Positions 1 to 8,110 of a stretch of DNA of 64,000 bases are shown in pieces; positions within the stretch are counted from its first letter, which is position 1, and each line of letters starts with the position of its first letter. The stretch spans positions 124,001-188,000 of the forward strand of contig DATGLV010000008.1 of assembly GCA_035293945.1 (NCBI GenBank), written 5' to 3'. The stretch comes from VAZQ01 sp035293945 (lineage in GTDB: Bacteria; Pseudomonadota; Alphaproteobacteria; Rhizobiales; Xanthobacteraceae). Made by a program: the position numbers and the translations under genes. The notes under the pieces are model-generated. The model saw only the letters and a program-made list of their open reading frames with translations, was not told where the DNA came from and did no database searches.

Positions 1-176
1 ACCACCTGGCTTAATCGTTTGCCGGATGGAGGCGTAGGCGCCGGCTTCGTTTCGCTCGGCTTGGCGGGCTGCGCGTTTTGCTGCGCCAGCACCGGCGACG
101 CCATCAGGGTCGTCAGTGTCGACGCGCCCGCCCCAAGAAGCACCCTTCGATCGATCGATTGCATTGTGTTGTCCAT
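1..176 (-). CDS. Exported protein with Tat-like signal peptide (N-terminal part only)
   Basis: Only the first 58 codons lie in the window; the gene runs off the left edge. Reading leftwards from the ATG at 176 gives a short n-region with a twin-arginine pair (S-I-D-R-R-V-L-L-G), a hydrophobic stretch and an A-x-A-like cleavage site (S-P-V-L-A), followed by a Pro/Ala/Lys-rich stretch. This is the layout of a Tat or Sec signal peptide on a periplasmic protein. A good ribosome binding site (GGGAGAA) lies about eight bases upstream and supports this start; a second ATG four codons in is possible. The mature domain is not visible, so no function is proposed. Confidence 0.6.
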   Translation of the reverse strand, partial: MDNTMQSIDRRVLLGAGASTLTTLMASPVLAQQNAQPAKPSETKPAPTPPSGKRLSQV

Positions 177-208
177 GGTGCGGTTCTCCCGGAAGACCCC
201 CCTTCTAA

Positions 209-231
209 CCCTCCCCCGTACCCGCGGAGGG
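209..231. repeat. GC-rich imperfect palindrome between two minus-strand genes
   Basis: The arms CCCTCC and GGAGGG flank a short GC-rich loop just downstream of the dioxygenase gene that ends at 251. It resembles a degenerate copy of the better palindrome at 57892-57917 and could act as a terminator for the dioxygenase gene. Only the inverted symmetry is seen directly. Confidence 0.35.
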
Positions 232-250
232 AAAAGAGCGGCAATTTATC

Positions 251-1282
251 TCAGCTGACGAGGGCCTCCTCGCTCACATCCAGCGGAGCGATCAGCGGCA
301 CGCCGGCAAGGCGCACGCCGCGCCCGGCCCGGCCTTTGCGCTGCTCAACCGGGATCGGACGGCCGATCGAATCGGCGAGCCACAAGCGCAGCAGATGGCG
401 CTTGCGCGCCGCCTCCGGCCAATCCTCGAATCCACGCCGAGTGTGCAGCATCACGAAATTGTTGAGGAACTGGATGTCGCCTGCCTGGAACTCGATGTCG
501 AGCGCAGATTCCTCGACGGTTGAACGATAAAGCGCGATCGCCTCTTTCTGCGCGGGGGTGAACTTCGGCACGCCGGGCAGTTGCTGCGCCTTATCGATGA
601 CTGCGCTCGCCCCGGTCGCGCTGAAATAACCCTCCGCGAAAGAGAAGATCGGCTGCTTGAAGAAGGCCGCCTCTCCTGGATTGGTCTCGCCGCTGCGCGA
701 GCGGTAGAAATCCTCGGTCAGCACCTTGGCGAGGTCGGGTCGGCGCGCGAGGATGCGGTTGTAGACGGTGACCGAGCTCGCGATCCGGCTTTCGCCACCG
801 CTCTTGGAGGTTTGCAGGCACAGCAGGCCGACATAGTCGCAGGCATCGGCATGAAACCGCATCTCGGCGCGCGTCATGTAGCCGCGCGTATTCGGATTGG
901 CGTAGTCGCCGCCCAGATCCTTCACATGCCCAAGGATGTGACCGAGCTTGTTCTGCGACATGGTCTTGCCGAGATAGCCGCCGAGCCCGAGATAGGCGAT
1001 CGCGGTCTCCGCTCGGCCGAAGCGTTCAAGCGGAAAATTGCGCAGCATGACGATGCCGCGCCCATCGGCGAGCTCGCGCTTCACGTCGGCGAGCACATCG
1101 GCGAATCTACGCAAGGGAAAGTTCTCCCGCGCCACGTCTTCGATCGCGATGCTGCTGCGCCGCACATGGGCAACCGCGTCGGCGAGCTCGTCGGCTTCCG
1201 CTTCCGTGATGCGATAGCTCCACTGCGAAAGATCGCGCAGATCCTCAGGCAGCCAGCCGGCCGGATCAACGACCGGCTGCAT
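251..1282 (-). CDS. TauD/TfdA-family Fe(II)/2-oxoglutarate-dependent dioxygenase
   Basis: The 343-residue product matches the TauD/TfdA fold, whose members couple decarboxylation of 2-oxoglutarate to hydroxylation of an organic substrate in the cytoplasm. The iron-binding facial triad is visible: H144 and D146 in F-H-A-D, and H280 in M-L-H-T-R-R. The 2-oxoglutarate-binding arginine is probably R299 in R-H-L-L-R-L-W. The open frame continues upstream to 1456, but that extension translates a dispersed palindromic repeat (1401-1420). The ATG at 1282, where the conserved protein begins, is therefore preferred, although no strong ribosome binding site precedes it. The substrate cannot be told from sequence; no sulfonate transporter lies next to it. 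Confidence 0.85.
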   Translation of the reverse strand: MQPVVDPAGWLPEDLRDLSQWSYRITEAEADELADAVAHVRRSSIAIEDVARENFPLRRFADVLADVKRELADGRGIVMLRNFPLERFGRAETAIAYLGLGGYLGKTMSQNKLGHILGHVKDLGGDYANPNTRGYMTRAEMRFHADACDYVGLLCLQTSKSGGESRIASSVTVYNRILARRPDLAKVLTEDFYRSRSGETNPGEAAFFKQPIFSFAEGYFSATGASAVIDKAQQLPGVPKFTPAQKEAIALYRSTVEESALDIEFQAGDIQFLNNFVMLHTRRGFEDWPEAARKRHLLRLWLADSIGRPIPVEQRKGRAGRGVRLAGVPLIAPLDVSEEALVS

Positions 1283-1400
1283 CGGCGTTGCGTAGCCGCG
1301 TTTGCTTAAGTGAAAACTGCGAAAATCTCCCACTTTTGCCTCCGATTTGGCTCGGTTGTTTGTTGCAGTGTAGCACGCCTTTGGCCGGTTGCGTCCGCTC

Positions 1401-1420
1401 ATTCCCGCGTAAGCGGGAAT
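1401..1420. repeat. Dispersed 20-bp palindrome (ATTCCCGC-GTAA-GCGGGAAT)
   Basis: Perfect 8-bp arms around GTAA lie upstream of the dioxygenase. This matches a very common intergenic repeat of proteobacteria that, when translated, reads I-P-A-Y-A-G-M. It explains why the dioxygenase open frame appears longer than the gene. Confidence 0.75.
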
Positions 1421-1450
1421 CCAATCCTTTTGGACCATGCCCACCCCAGA

Positions 1451-1491
1451 TGTCATGGCAGGGGCTTGTCGGGCTTGTCCCGGCCATCCCG
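1451..1491. repeat. Left copy of 41-bp inverted repeat flanking the GIY-YIG gene
   Basis: The sequence TGTCATGGC...GGCTTGTCCCGGCCAT recurs in inverted orientation at 1806-1846 with only a few mismatches. It is of the dispersed VKPGHD-type repeat family common in Bradyrhizobium relatives. Confidence 0.8.
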
Positions 1492-1509
1492 ATTAATCAA
1501 GCTCGGGCC

Positions 1510-1795
1510 ATGAAACAGTACTACGTCTATATCCTCGCCAGCCGCCCCGGAGGCAATCTACGTCGGCGTCACCAGCGACCTACTGCGTCGTGTCGCTCAG
1601 CATAAGCAGGGAGCAATCAAAGGGCATACGAAACGCTACAATATCAATAAGCTCGCGTACTTCGAGCCATACGCCGACGTGCGCGATGCAATTCAGCGCG
1701 AAAAGAACATGAAGCATTGGCCCCGCGTCTACAAAACGCGACTCATTTTTCAGATGAACCCGAGTTGGCGGGATTTGTACGACGAGATGCTTTAG
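1510..1795 (+). pseudogene. GIY-YIG domain endonuclease, frameshifted
   Basis: The first frame gives M-K-Q-Y-Y-V-Y-I-L-A-S-R, the classic start of small (about 95-residue) GIY-YIG nucleases. It then loses sense after R-P-G. Skipping one base near 1550 restores the family: A-I-Y-V-G-V-T-S-D-L-L-R-R, then K-N-M-K-H-W and a W-R-D-L-Y ending at the TAG at 1793-1795. Family members are single-domain nucleases of unclear cellular role, often sitting among dispersed palindromes as here (1451-1491 and 1806-1846). One extra base in a run of G/C is enough to explain the break, so it is either a real inactivation or a sequencing error. Confidence 0.8.
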
Positions 1796-1805
1796 CCCGC
1801 CTGGC

Positions 1806-1846
1806 CGAGATGGCCGGGACAAGCCGGGTCAAGCCCGGCCATGACA
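1806..1846. repeat. Right copy of 41-bp inverted repeat flanking the GIY-YIG gene
   Basis: The reverse complement reads TGTCATGGCCGGGCTTG..., nearly identical to 1451-1491. The two copies lie 18 bases upstream and 10 bases downstream of the frameshifted GIY-YIG gene, so the gene looks like the cargo of a repeat-bounded cassette. Confidence 0.8.
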
Positions 1847-1872
1847 CGGAGGGCGGCGTTTCGTCCGCTGTT

Positions 1873-2913
1873 CTACTCCAGCACCTCCTTCACCTTGCGG
1901 GCGAGCGCAGGCGGTGCCGCATAGATTCTGTCGATGATGGCGGCAGCCTCCTCGCCCGGCACAGGATCGAGCGGCAGCGATTGCGCCTCTGCGTCCTGCC
2001 TGAAAGCCGGATCGCTCAGCGTCGCCTGGAATGCGGCGCGCAGCAAGGCAACCCGCTCTGCCGGCACCGCCTTCGCGGCAATGAAGGGCCGGCCGAGCTC
2101 GGCTGAAGCGTCGAGCACATCAAGCAAATCCTTCTGCTCCTGCGAAGCCGCAAGATCTCCCACAAACGGCACGGTCGGACTCATGTCGGGCGGGCGCTTG
2201 GGCGAGAAACGCACCAGCGGATTGATCTTGTCGTGTTGCAGCCAATCCTGCGGCATCGCGCTCCAGGAGCCGCAATTGCCTTCGAGCTCGCCGCGTTCCA
2301 GCGCGAGCCGCTGCTCGTTGCTGCCCGGATAACCGGCGATCTGCCGCACCGGCGCATTGAATACCTTGCGCAGGATGGCGCCGTCGACATAGGCGTTGGA
2401 GCCCTTGGCGGTCGCGCCGATCAGGAACTCCTTGCGCCGCATCATGTCGTCCCAGGTCTTGATGCCGGTCGCGCTCCACGCATAGCAGATGCGGACATCG
2501 CGCAGCATGGTGCCGATCCACTGGTAATCGGCAAAGCGCGCTCTGACATGATCAGGCGCCGCAACGGATTCGGTGATGAGACCGGGATCGAACATGGTGA
2601 CCACGGTGCCGTCCTTGGGCGCGCTGGCATCAAGATAGCGGACCGCGGTCAAGCTCGCGGCACCCGGCACGTTCTGCACCAGAACGGTCGGGTTGCCGGG
2701 GATCTTGCCACCGAGATGGCGAGCGAGCACACGCGCATATTGGTCGTAGCCGCCGCCCGCCGAATAACCGACCACCAGCGTGAGGTTCTTGCCGTGGTAA
2801 AACTCGTCCTCGGCGGCAACGGCCGCGCCGCCGGCCAGCGCCGCAGCGAGCATCCCGATGAGGCCGGCGGAGCTCATTCCTACGCGCCGGTGAGGCGGTC
2901 TTGATCGCGTCAC
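1873..2913 (-). CDS. Bug/TctC-family periplasmic solute-binding protein
   Basis: The 346-residue exported protein begins with a basic n-region, a hydrophobic stretch and A-V-A-A cleavage site. The mature part opens with the family hallmarks F-Y-H-G-K, V-G-Y-S-A-G-G-G-Y-D and I-P-G-N-P-T-V-L-V-Q-N, and later G-Y-P-G-S and G-R-P-F. Such proteins bind carboxylates or small organics for tripartite tricarboxylate transporters; no TctA or TctB membrane partner is in the window, so this one is an orphan. The GTG at 2913 keeps the basic n-region; the ATG at 2877 is an alternative. The ligand is unknown. Confidence 0.85.
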   Translation of the reverse strand: MTRSRPPHRRVGMSSAGLIGMLAAALAGGAAVAAEDEFYHGKNLTLVVGYSAGGGYDQYARVLARHLGGKIPGNPTVLVQNVPGAASLTAVRYLDASAPKDGTVVTMFDPGLITESVAAPDHVRARFADYQWIGTMLRDVRICYAWSATGIKTWDDMMRRKEFLIGATAKGSNAYVDGAILRKVFNAPVRQIAGYPGSNEQRLALERGELEGNCGSWSAMPQDWLQHDKINPLVRFSPKRPPDMSPTVPFVGDLAASQEQKDLLDVLDASAELGRPFIAAKAVPAERVALLRAAFQATLSDPAFRQDAEAQSLPLDPVPGEEAAAIIDRIYAAPPALARKVKEVLE

Positions 2914-2987
2914 ACTCTTATCGTGTCAGGCTCTTAATGCGAATGCCGACTAGCTATAGGATGGCTGGGTGCCTGTCACAATAGAGG

Positions 2988-3025
2988 CTAGAGGCTCGTC
3001 GCTAGAGGCTCGCCCTAGAGGCTCG
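2988..3025. repeat. Three direct copies of CTAGAGGCTCG
   Basis: The 11-mer occurs at 2988-2998, 3002-3012 and 3015-3025, spaced 13-14 bases apart, with a partial fourth copy just upstream. It sits between two divergent solute-binding protein genes and 36 bases before the start codon at 3061. A role as operator array is possible but not shown. Confidence 0.7.
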
Positions 3026-3060
3026 ACCCGCAGAGTCTCGATGCACCCGGGAGGACAAGG

Positions 3061-4119
3061 ATGATCGCATGGCCAGTCCGCTCCTTCAGCTCATTCGCGT
3101 TCTTTGTTTCCCTCCTCATCGGCGCAGCGGCCGCCGCATTGCCGTCGATGCCGCCGGCCCATGCACAGAGCATGGATGAGCTCTACCAGAAGGCCAAGCT
3201 CGAGAAGAAGATCGCGCTGGTCGGCGCCGGGCCATCGGAGCCGTACGAGCATTGGATCAGGGAGTTTCAGGATCGCTATCCGGGCGTGACCATCGCGTTC
3301 ACCGGCGGCTTGAGCAACGGATTGAACCGCCGGATCGATCAGCAGATCGCTTCCGGCAACATGGAATCCGACCTCGCGATTTTCCAGACCATTCAGGATT
3401 TCGTCAGGTGGAAGCGCGCCGGCGCGCTGCAGATGTTTCGCCCGCTTGGATTCGACGCTATCGGCCCGGCCTTCAAGGACGAGGACGGCGCCTTCACGAC
3501 CGTGAGCGTCAACATGGTGCAGTACGCCTACAACACCAACCTCGTTCCGGCAGCGGATGTGCCCAAGTCGGCTCTCGATTTCCTCAAACCTCAGTTCCAG
3601 GGCAAGCTCATCACCACCGATCCGACCGAGGACGATGCGAGCCTTTTGACGTTCCGCGGCATCATCAACAAATACGGCTGGGACTACATGGACAAATACA
3701 TGGCGCAGCACCCAGCCTTCGTCACCAACGGCCATGCGGCCGTGTCTAACGCAATTGCCACAGGCGAGAAGCTCGTCACCTTCGACTCCACCTCGACGAC
3801 ACCGCGGCTGACGCGTGACGGCAAGCCGATCCAAGCGGTGCTATCGCAAAGCGACGATATTCCGGTGTTCCTGGTAGCGGTTGCGCTCTTCAAGGACGCG
3901 CCGCATCCCAATGCAGCCAAACTCTTCATCGATTGGTATCTGGCCAAGGAACAACAGAGCCGCACCGGTGCATTCTCGGCTCGCGCGGATGTGCCGCCGC
4001 CCGAGGGCTTCAAGCCGCTCTCGACCTACAAGATCGACTACAGCTATCGGCAAATGCTGTCGGACGAGGTGAAGCTCGCTGATCTGAAGAAGCGGCTGGC
4101 GGAGTACATTCATCGATAG
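3061..4119 (+). CDS. ABC-type solute-binding protein, family 1 (iron/polyamine-like fold)
   Basis: This 352-residue exported protein has a long signal peptide ending around A-H-A-Q (residues 33-36). A mature part follows in the style of AfuA/PotD-like binding proteins: an early lobe with F-Q-D-R-Y-P-G-V, an S-D-L-A-I-F-Q stretch, and a late F-I-D-W-Y-L-A-K-E-Q-Q segment. Family members deliver ferric ions, polyamines or organic ligands to an ABC permease. No permease or ATPase lies beside it. The start is well supported by GGGAGGA ten bases upstream. The ligand cannot be inferred. Confidence 0.8.
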   Translation: MIAWPVRSFSSFAFFVSLLIGAAAAALPSMPPAHAQSMDELYQKAKLEKKIALVGAGPSEPYEHWIREFQDRYPGVTIAFTGGLSNGLNRRIDQQIASGNMESDLAIFQTIQDFVRWKRAGALQMFRPLGFDAIGPAFKDEDGAFTTVSVNMVQYAYNTNLVPAADVPKSALDFLKPQFQGKLITTDPTEDDASLLTFRGIINKYGWDYMDKYMAQHPAFVTNGHAAVSNAIATGEKLVTFDSTSTTPRLTRDGKPIQAVLSQSDDIPVFLVAVALFKDAPHPNAAKLFIDWYLAKEQQSRTGAFSARADVPPPEGFKPLSTYKIDYSYRQMLSDEVKLADLKKRLAEYIHR

Positions 4120-4143
4120 TGTGTCGCCCCGGCGGACAACGGT

Positions 4144-4190
4144 GGCGTGTCGTCCCGGCCGAGCGCAAGCGAGAGCCGGGACCGATACGC
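4144..4190. repeat. Dispersed palindromic repeat downstream of the binding protein
   Basis: The arms GTCCCGGC (4152-4159) and GCCGGGAC (4175-4182) enclose GAGCGCAAGCGA. The element lies between two convergent genes and may serve as a bidirectional terminator. It belongs to the style of interspersed palindromes common in this bacterial group. Confidence 0.6.
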
Positions 4191-4256
4191 CTGCGCGTTA
4201 TCGAGAGGGCACAGCAATATGGGTCCCTGCTTTTGCAGGAACGACCCGTCCCGCAG

Positions 4257-5822
4257 TCACTTTTCCAAATAGAAATATCCCACGCGGTCGTTAGCGGGCG
4301 ACCCGTACCAGAAGCGCCCCTTCGCATCGGTGACGAACTCGCGCATCGTGTTCTCGGCGTGCGGGAATGGAAATTCGGTCACCTGGCCGGTCGCCGGATC
4401 AAGCCGGCCGATCACATCCATCCATTCGGATGAATACCAGACCTTGTGATCGGCATCGACGCCGAGCGCGTAGGGGGTCGGCTTCTCGCCCGGCAATTGG
4501 AACTCCTTGAAGCGCTCGGTCTTGGGATCGAACTCGCCGATCTTGCCGCCCTGGAACTCCGCAAACCAGACATTGCCCTGGTCGTCGACCTGGATTCGGC
4601 GCGGGAAGCCGGTCGCGGTCGGCGGCTGATACTTGGTTACCTGCAAGGTCTTGGCATCGACCTTGCCGATGCGGCCGTCGCGGCGCAGCTCCGCGAACCA
4701 GGTATTGCCGTCCTTGTCGAGCGCGATCCCATAGGCGTTCGGCACGTCGGCGATATGGGTAAACGTCTCGGTCTTGGGATCGAAGCGGGTCAAGCCGCCG
4801 GTCGACCAGACCTCGCCGTGCTCGTCGACGCGCGCGGTGTGCTTGCCCCAGTCATCCTGATACTCGGTGATCTTCTGGGTCTTCGGATCCCATTTGCCGA
4901 GCTTGTTCGAGCCCTGCTCGGTAAGCCAGACGGTGCCGTCCGGCGCCGGAACTGCAGAGTGGATCGCGGCGGTGCCGGTCTCCGGCACCGGATACTCCTT
5001 CACGACGCCCGAGACCGGGTTGAGCTCGCCGATCTTGTTGGCGCGACCGTAATAGGGAATCCAGTAATTGCCCTCCTTGTCCGGATAGGCGCTCCACGGC
5101 ATCCGGCTCGGGCCCGGCATCTCGTATTCGACGTAGACGATCTTGAGCGCCTCATCGCTGAAATTGTGCACCGTCTCATTATAGCCGGGCAGGCTCGCCG
5201 GTGACGCCGGCATGGTCGAATCCTCGCCGAAGGCGTAATTGAGGAAATAGGCGATGTCGTCGGCCTTCTGATCGGTGAACTGCAGCTGCGGGCGATTGAT
5301 GAAGAAGCCCATAGCCTCGCGCATGTAAGCCACGCGGTCGCGCCAGCCATCGGCATCGCGCTTCACCGCCGCCATGCGGGATTCAAAGCCGTGGCAAGCG
5401 GTGCAGTGCTGGAAGAAAAGCGCCTTGCCGCGCACGTCGGGCAGGAGCTTTTCGCCCTGGTAGTAGGAAATATCGCTCCAGCGCACCTGGCCGGCCTGCA
5501 GCGCGAAGTCCGCTGCGAGGTTCTGATCCGCGGCAAGCTTGATGCCGCTCTTCGGATCGGCCTTGTAGCCGACAGCCCGGATGCCCACCCGGTATTCGCC
5601 CGCCGTTAGATCGGGGACCTGATAGTGGCCTTGGGAGTCGGTGAGCACGCTCACCGTCACCTTAGTGGCCGCATTGCGGGCCTGAACAAAGGCGGCGCGG
5701 AAGGGCTTTCCATCAGGCCCCGTGACCGTGCCGGTGATCGTCGCGGCGCCGGCCGCGGAAAACGACACGGCTAGACACAAGGCGGCGAGAGAGACGGACG
5801 AGCAAAGACTTGGTGACCGCAT
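4257..5822 (-). CDS. Secreted carboxypeptidase-regulatory domain / cytochrome c / Vgb-like propeller fusion
   Basis: The 521-residue product has three modules. After a signal peptide (A-A-G-A-A, about residue 27) comes a carboxypeptidase-regulatory-like beta sandwich (residues 28-110, G-T-V-T-G-P-D-G-K-P-F). Next is a single c-type haem site, C140-T-A-C-H144, in a helical segment. From about residue 225 there are repeated blades of the virginiamycin-B-lyase type (G-N-Y-W-I-P, G-T-V-W-L-T-E, G-N-V-W-F-A-E, G-R-F-W-Y-G). The ribosome binding site AGAGGAAG supports the start. It is presumably periplasmic and redox active; the propeller may be a lactone lyase or simply a ligand-binding surface. 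It is read away from thiC. Confidence 0.8.
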   Translation of the reverse strand: MRSPSLCSSVSLAALCLAVSFSAAGAATITGTVTGPDGKPFRAAFVQARNAATKVTVSVLTDSQGHYQVPDLTAGEYRVGIRAVGYKADPKSGIKLAADQNLAADFALQAGQVRWSDISYYQGEKLLPDVRGKALFFQHCTACHGFESRMAAVKRDADGWRDRVAYMREAMGFFINRPQLQFTDQKADDIAYFLNYAFGEDSTMPASPASLPGYNETVHNFSDEALKIVYVEYEMPGPSRMPWSAYPDKEGNYWIPYYGRANKIGELNPVSGVVKEYPVPETGTAAIHSAVPAPDGTVWLTEQGSNKLGKWDPKTQKITEYQDDWGKHTARVDEHGEVWSTGGLTRFDPKTETFTHIADVPNAYGIALDKDGNTWFAELRRDGRIGKVDAKTLQVTKYQPPTATGFPRRIQVDDQGNVWFAEFQGGKIGEFDPKTERFKEFQLPGEKPTPYALGVDADHKVWYSSEWMDVIGRLDPATGQVTEFPFPHAENTMREFVTDAKGRFWYGSPANDRVGYFYLEK

Positions 5823-5930
5823 GGCGCTTCCTCTTATGGATTTGTTCCGCGGGTTGGAGATTGCTCAATTCGGCTCCCGCAGCAGCCGCAAGTCAAGCCG
5901 CCTTGCTGGAACGGCCGGCCCGTCACCGCA

Positions 5931-5958
5931 TTGACAGAAAGGGCCGCAGCCCTAATAT
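5931..5958 (+). promoter_or_regulatory. Sigma-70-type promoter of thiC
   Basis: TTGACA (5931-5936) and TAATAT (5953-5958) are separated by 16 bases, close to the housekeeping consensus. Transcription would begin near 5965, exactly at the 5' edge of the TPP riboswitch. Confidence 0.7.
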
Positions 5959-5965
5959 CAGGAGA

Positions 5966-6072
5966 GTTCCGAGGGGAGCTCCGGAAGGAGCTGAGAGACC
6001 GCCCAGCCTTTTTCGAAAAGGCACCGCGGAGACCCTTTGAACCTGATCCGGGTCATGCCGGCGAAGGGACAG
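5966..6072 (+). ncRNA. TPP riboswitch (THI element) upstream of thiC
   Basis: The conserved core is clear: GGGGAGC near 5973, CTGAGAG at 5991, and ACCCTTTGAACCTGATCC at 6032-6049, followed by GGGTCATGCCGGCGAAGGGA. This matches the thiamine pyrophosphate aptamer, with the P3 stem region around the AAGG/CCTT segment at 6007-6022. When TPP is bound, expression of the following thiC is expected to fall. About 108 bases separate the aptamer from the thiC start, room for an expression platform that hides the ribosome binding site. Confidence 0.93.
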
Positions 6073-6179
6073 GACATCCATTCCCTCCCCAGCGCGTTCG
6101 GATCATGCCGTGAGAGCGGTCGACCGATTGACCTTGCGTGCCCCAGCTGAACTCGAATGAATCGACGGGAGCGAATTAG

Positions 6180-8045
6180 ATGAACAAACATATTTCCGAC
6201 TCCGATCTCGTTGCCCCGAAGGTTACGACCGGCCCGCTCGCAGGGTCCCGCAAGGTCTACGTTCGGCCCGACGCCGCGCCCGAGCTCAAGGTGCCGGTGC
6301 GCGAAATTCCGCTCAGCGACCCGACCGCGCAACCGATCCCGGTCTACGATCCGTCCGGTCCCTACACCGACACGGATGCGGCAATCGATGTGGAGCGCGG
6401 CCTGCCGCGCACCCGGATCGAATGGGTGCGCGAGCGCGGCGGGGTCGAGGAATACGAGGGCCGCGAGATCAAGAGCGTCGACAACGGCAACGTCACCGGC
6501 AAGCACCTGGCCCGCAATTTTCCAACGACGCACCGTCCTCTTCGCGCGCTTGAGGGCAAGCCGGTGACCCAGCTGGAATGGGCGCGCGCCGGGGTCATTA
6601 CCAAGGAAATGATCTATGTGGCCGAGCGTGAGAACCTCGGCCGCAAGAAAATGCTGGATTGCGCCGACGCTGCGCGCACCGATGGCGAGAGCTTTGGCGC
6701 CAGCGTCCCGCTCTTCGTCACACCCGAATTCGTGCGCAGCGAGGTCGCGCGCGGGCGCGCCATCATCCCTTCGAATATCAATCACGCCGAGCTCGAGCCG
6801 ATGGCGATCGGCCGCAACTTCCTCACCAAGATCAATGCCAATATCGGAAACTCGGCGGTGACCTCCTCGGTCGAGGAAGAGGTGGAAAAGATGGTGTGGG
6901 CGATCCGCTGGGGCGCCGACACCGTGATGGACCTCTCCACCGGACGCAACATCCACAACACGCGCGAATGGATCATCCGCAACGCGCCGGTGCCGATCGG
7001 CACGGTGCCGATCTACCAGGCGCTGGAGAAGGTCAATGGCGATCCCGTCAAGCTCGACTGGGAATGCTACAAGGACACTCTGATCGAGCAGTGCGAGCAG
7101 GGCGTCGATTACTTCACGATCCACGCCGGCGTGCGCCTGCCCTATATCCATCTCACCGCCAACCGAGTCACCGGAATCGTGTCGCGCGGCGGCTCGATCA
7201 TGGCCAAGTGGTGCCTGGCGCATCACAAGGAGAGCTTCCTGTACGAGCGCTTCGACGAGATCTGCGACCTGATGCGCAAATACGACGTCTCGTTCTCGCT
7301 CGGCGATGGCTTGCGCCCGGGCTCGATCCGCGACGCCAATGATCGCGCCCAGTTTGCCGAGCTCGAGACACTCGGCGAATTGACCAAGATCGCCTGGGCC
7401 AAGGGCTGCCAAGTCATGATCGAAGGTCCCGGCCATGTGCCGCTGCACAAGATCAAGATCAATGTGGAGAAGCAGCTCAAGGAATGCGGCGAAGCGCCCT
7501 TCTACACACTCGGTCCGCTCGTCACCGACATTGCGCCCGCCTATGACCACATCACCAGCGCGATCGGCGCCGCCATGATCGGCTGGTTCGGCACCGCGAT
7601 GCTCTGCTACGTGACGCCCAAGGAGCATCTGGGCTTGCCCGACCGTAACGACGTCAAGGACGGCGTCATTGCCTACAAGATCGCCGCGCATGCAGCCGAC
7701 CTTGCCAAGGGCCATCCGGCGGCGCAGATCCGAGATGATGCGCTCTCGCAGGCACGCTTCGAGTTCCGCTGGGTCGATCAGTTCAACTTGTCGCTCGATC
7801 CCGATACTGCGCGCTCTTATCACGACGAGACGCTGCCCAAAGAGGCGCACAAGGTCGCGCATTTCTGCTCCATGTGCGGTCCGAAATTCTGCTCCATGAA
7901 GATCACCCAGGACGTGCGCGACTACGCGGCGACCTTGAATGACAAGGAGCAAGGGATGGCGCAGATGAGCCAGAAGTTCCGCGACTTGGGCGCGGAAGTC
8001 TACGTCGAGCAGGCGGCGGTCAAGGAGAGCAACAAGGCGCTGTAA
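6180..8045 (+). CDS. thiC: Phosphomethylpyrimidine synthase ThiC
   Basis: ThiC is the radical SAM enzyme that rearranges aminoimidazole ribotide into hydroxymethylpyrimidine phosphate for thiamine synthesis. The 621-residue length is normal. The C-terminal cluster motif C563-x2-C566-x4-C571 (C-S-M-C-G-P-K-F-C) that binds the [4Fe-4S] centre is intact. Characteristic segments are present, such as T-V-M-D-L-S-T-G, N-A-P-V-P-I-G-T-V-P-I-Y and E-G-P-G-H-V-P. It is the only thiamine gene here and is controlled by the TPP riboswitch just upstream; GGGAGCGA supports the ATG. Other thiamine genes must lie elsewhere. Confidence 0.98.
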   Translation: MNKHISDSDLVAPKVTTGPLAGSRKVYVRPDAAPELKVPVREIPLSDPTAQPIPVYDPSGPYTDTDAAIDVERGLPRTRIEWVRERGGVEEYEGREIKSVDNGNVTGKHLARNFPTTHRPLRALEGKPVTQLEWARAGVITKEMIYVAERENLGRKKMLDCADAARTDGESFGASVPLFVTPEFVRSEVARGRAIIPSNINHAELEPMAIGRNFLTKINANIGNSAVTSSVEEEVEKMVWAIRWGADTVMDLSTGRNIHNTREWIIRNAPVPIGTVPIYQALEKVNGDPVKLDWECYKDTLIEQCEQGVDYFTIHAGVRLPYIHLTANRVTGIVSRGGSIMAKWCLAHHKESFLYERFDEICDLMRKYDVSFSLGDGLRPGSIRDANDRAQFAELETLGELTKIAWAKGCQVMIEGPGHVPLHKIKINVEKQLKECGEAPFYTLGPLVTDIAPAYDHITSAIGAAMIGWFGTAMLCYVTPKEHLGLPDRNDVKDGVIAYKIAAHAADLAKGHPAAQIRDDALSQARFEFRWVDQFNLSLDPDTARSYHDETLPKEAHKVAHFCSMCGPKFCSMKITQDVRDYAATLNDKEQGMAQMSQKFRDLGAEVYVEQAAVKESNKAL

Positions 8046-8110
8046 GCAACCTGCTGCCTGCCACTGATTGTCATCATCACCGGTTCGAACGGCGTGGGGA
8101 GGCAATTGTG

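Noticed and set aside
1401..1420. Palindrome as the terminal repeat of an insertion sequence
   Set aside because: No transposase is nearby and the sequence matches a common dispersed intergenic palindrome.
5958..8105. A 715-codon minus-strand open frame
   Set aside because: It is antisense to thiC and its riboswitch; thiC is certain, and the antisense product shows no domain.
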